Positions 6,353 through 6,887 of a stretch of DNA of 6,887 bases are shown here, in pieces. Every line of letters starts with the position of its first letter. Position 1 is the stretch's first letter. Below the pieces are notes generated by a model. The model searched no databases and had not been told where the DNA came from. It was given only the letters and a program-made list of their open reading frames with translations. Position numbers and translations under genes: made by a program. Where the stretch lies: assembly GCA_034437215.1 (NCBI GenBank), contig DAOTVC010000155.1, positions 1-6,887 of the forward strand, given 5' to 3'. Source of the stretch: DAOTVC01 sp034437215. GTDB taxonomy: Bacteria > Chloroflexota > Anaerolineae > B4-G1 > SLSP01.

Positions 6353-6832
6353 ATGGAAATCGTGCAGGTCGAGACGGCGGAGCAGCTGCAGGCCGTCCGC
6401 GAGCTCTACCTCGAATACTACCACTTCATCCTGCAGACCTACGGCGTGGACATGGGCCACGACTATTTCCAAGCTGAGATGGCTGCGCTGCCCGGAGCCT
6501 ACGCACCCCCTAACGGGCGCCTGCTGCTGGCGCAGGAGGAGGGGGAGGCGGCAGGCTGTGCCGGACTGCGCCGGGTGACGCAGGAGCGGGCGGAGCTGAA
6601 GCGTCTCTACGTGCGTCCGGAGTTCCGGGGGCGGGGCGTGGGGCGTGCGTTGGTCACGGCGCTCATCGACGCGGCGAGGGAGATGGGCTACCGGTGGGTC
6701 CAGGTGCACACGGCGGAGTTCCTCACGGAGGCCTTGCAGCTCTACCACGGTCTGGGCTTCAGGGAGATCCCACCCACGACGGATGACGAAGCGGTAGAAA
6801 TCTTTTTGGAGCTATACTTGGGGTACTATTGA
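6353..6832 (+). CDS. GNAT family N-acetyltransferase (159 aa)
   Basis: The protein should transfer an acetyl group from acetyl-CoA to an amine on an unknown small molecule or protein in the cytoplasm. The acetyl-CoA pyrophosphate loop R92-G-R-G-V-G97 follows the strand ELKRLYVRP (81-89), which together form GNAT motif A. The motif B region is EALQLYHGLGF (126-136), in which Tyr131 is the usual candidate general acid. The N-terminal half (FQAEMAALPGAYAPPNGRLLLA) looks like a common subgroup of single-domain GNATs that carry an 'LPG.YAPP.G.LLLA' segment. Its length is normal for a single GNAT domain. The start is supported by GGAGGT 7 nt upstream, and the stop is TGA at 6830-6832. It lies beyond a probable terminator and 162 bp from the peptidase gene, so it is probably transcribed separately. 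The substrate cannot be deduced. Confidence 0.92.
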   Translation: MEIVQVETAEQLQAVRELYLEYYHFILQTYGVDMGHDYFQAEMAALPGAYAPPNGRLLLAQEEGEAAGCAGLRRVTQERAELKRLYVRPEFRGRGVGRALVTALIDAAREMGYRWVQVHTAEFLTEALQLYHGLGFREIPPTTDDEAVEIFLELYLGYY

Positions 6833-6835
6833 CAT

Positions 6836-6880
6836 CACTTTTCAAAGGAACCCTCCGCTCGGAATGACGCTGCAAAAGTG
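6836..6880. repeat. Inverted repeat around a possible dispersed intergenic repeat
   Basis: CACTTTT (6836-6842) and AAAAGTG (6874-6880) are exact reverse complements spaced by 31 nt, just after the acetyltransferase stop. Between them is CCGCTCGGAATGAC (6855-6868). From memory this resembles the core of short interspersed repeats (GTCATTCCGAGCG…) scattered between genes in several bacterial genomes. Only one copy is in view, so repeat status is unproven. The structure may also help end the acetyltransferase transcript. Confidence 0.35.
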
Positions 6881-6887
6881 GTAGACA

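Noticed and set aside
6263..6748. A 161-residue minus-strand frame opposite the acetyltransferase
   Set aside because: It is the antisense shadow of a clear GNAT gene and has no recognisable domain.
6829..6834. TTGACA as a -35 promoter element
   Set aside because: It overlaps the acetyltransferase stop, and 16-18 nt downstream the sequence is GC-rich (CCTCCG), with nothing like a -10 box.
1..6887. CRISPR arrays, tRNA or rRNA genes, insertion sequences
   Set aside because: I see no regularly spaced direct repeats, cloverleaf-like sequences, conserved rRNA segments or transposase-like frames.

Overview
The window reads as high-GC bacterial DNA, most likely from the phylum Chloroflexota (Anaerolineae/Caldilineae type). 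This placement is an inference from three things: the C-terminal tail of the large secreted protein (…IFLPLTLRQ), which resembles tails I associate with exported Chloroflexota proteins; a small 'LRLW…EWRG…SG…FREW' protein of a kind I associate with the same phylum; and a cyclase/ATPase-type TPR C-terminus. No rRNA, tRNA, CRISPR array or intact mobile element is visible. All four genes lie on the + strand.

Layout. (1) Positions 1-558 are the 3' end of a TPR-repeat protein, probably the C-terminus of a large AAA-ATPase/adenylate-cyclase-like signalling protein. Its stop codon lies inside a hairpin that looks like its terminator. (2) Positions 559-901 hold no convincing gene but are rich in perfect inverted repeats (683-705, 723-734, 807-825) and probably form the promoter and leader of the next unit. 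(3) Positions 902-1147 encode an 81-residue uncharacterised protein. Its TAG stop directly abuts the ATG of (4), positions 1148-6190, a 1680-residue exported multidomain protein: signal peptide, LamG lectin-like domain, CBM9/DOMON-like domain, Ig-like/CarboxypepD-type domain, gingipain-type (C25) cysteine peptidase with His866 and Cys933, PQQ-like beta-propeller, three fibronectin type III domains and the C-terminal tail. (5) A strong hairpin at 6201-6243 probably ends that unit. (6) Positions 6353-6832 encode a GNAT acetyltransferase, preceded by a leader in which two alternative stems could control access to the ribosome binding site. (7) The last 55 bases carry an inverted repeat around a sequence resembling a dispersed intergenic repeat.

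How the genes work together. The small protein and the peptidase are almost certainly co-transcribed and probably translationally coupled, because the peptidase ribosome binding site lies inside the small gene. The peptidase looks like a surface or secreted enzyme with several adhesive modules, suited to degrading extracellular protein or glycoprotein. The TPR protein and the acetyltransferase appear to be separate transcription units with no evident functional tie to it. The most interesting unit is the small-protein/gingipain-like pair with its structured leader.
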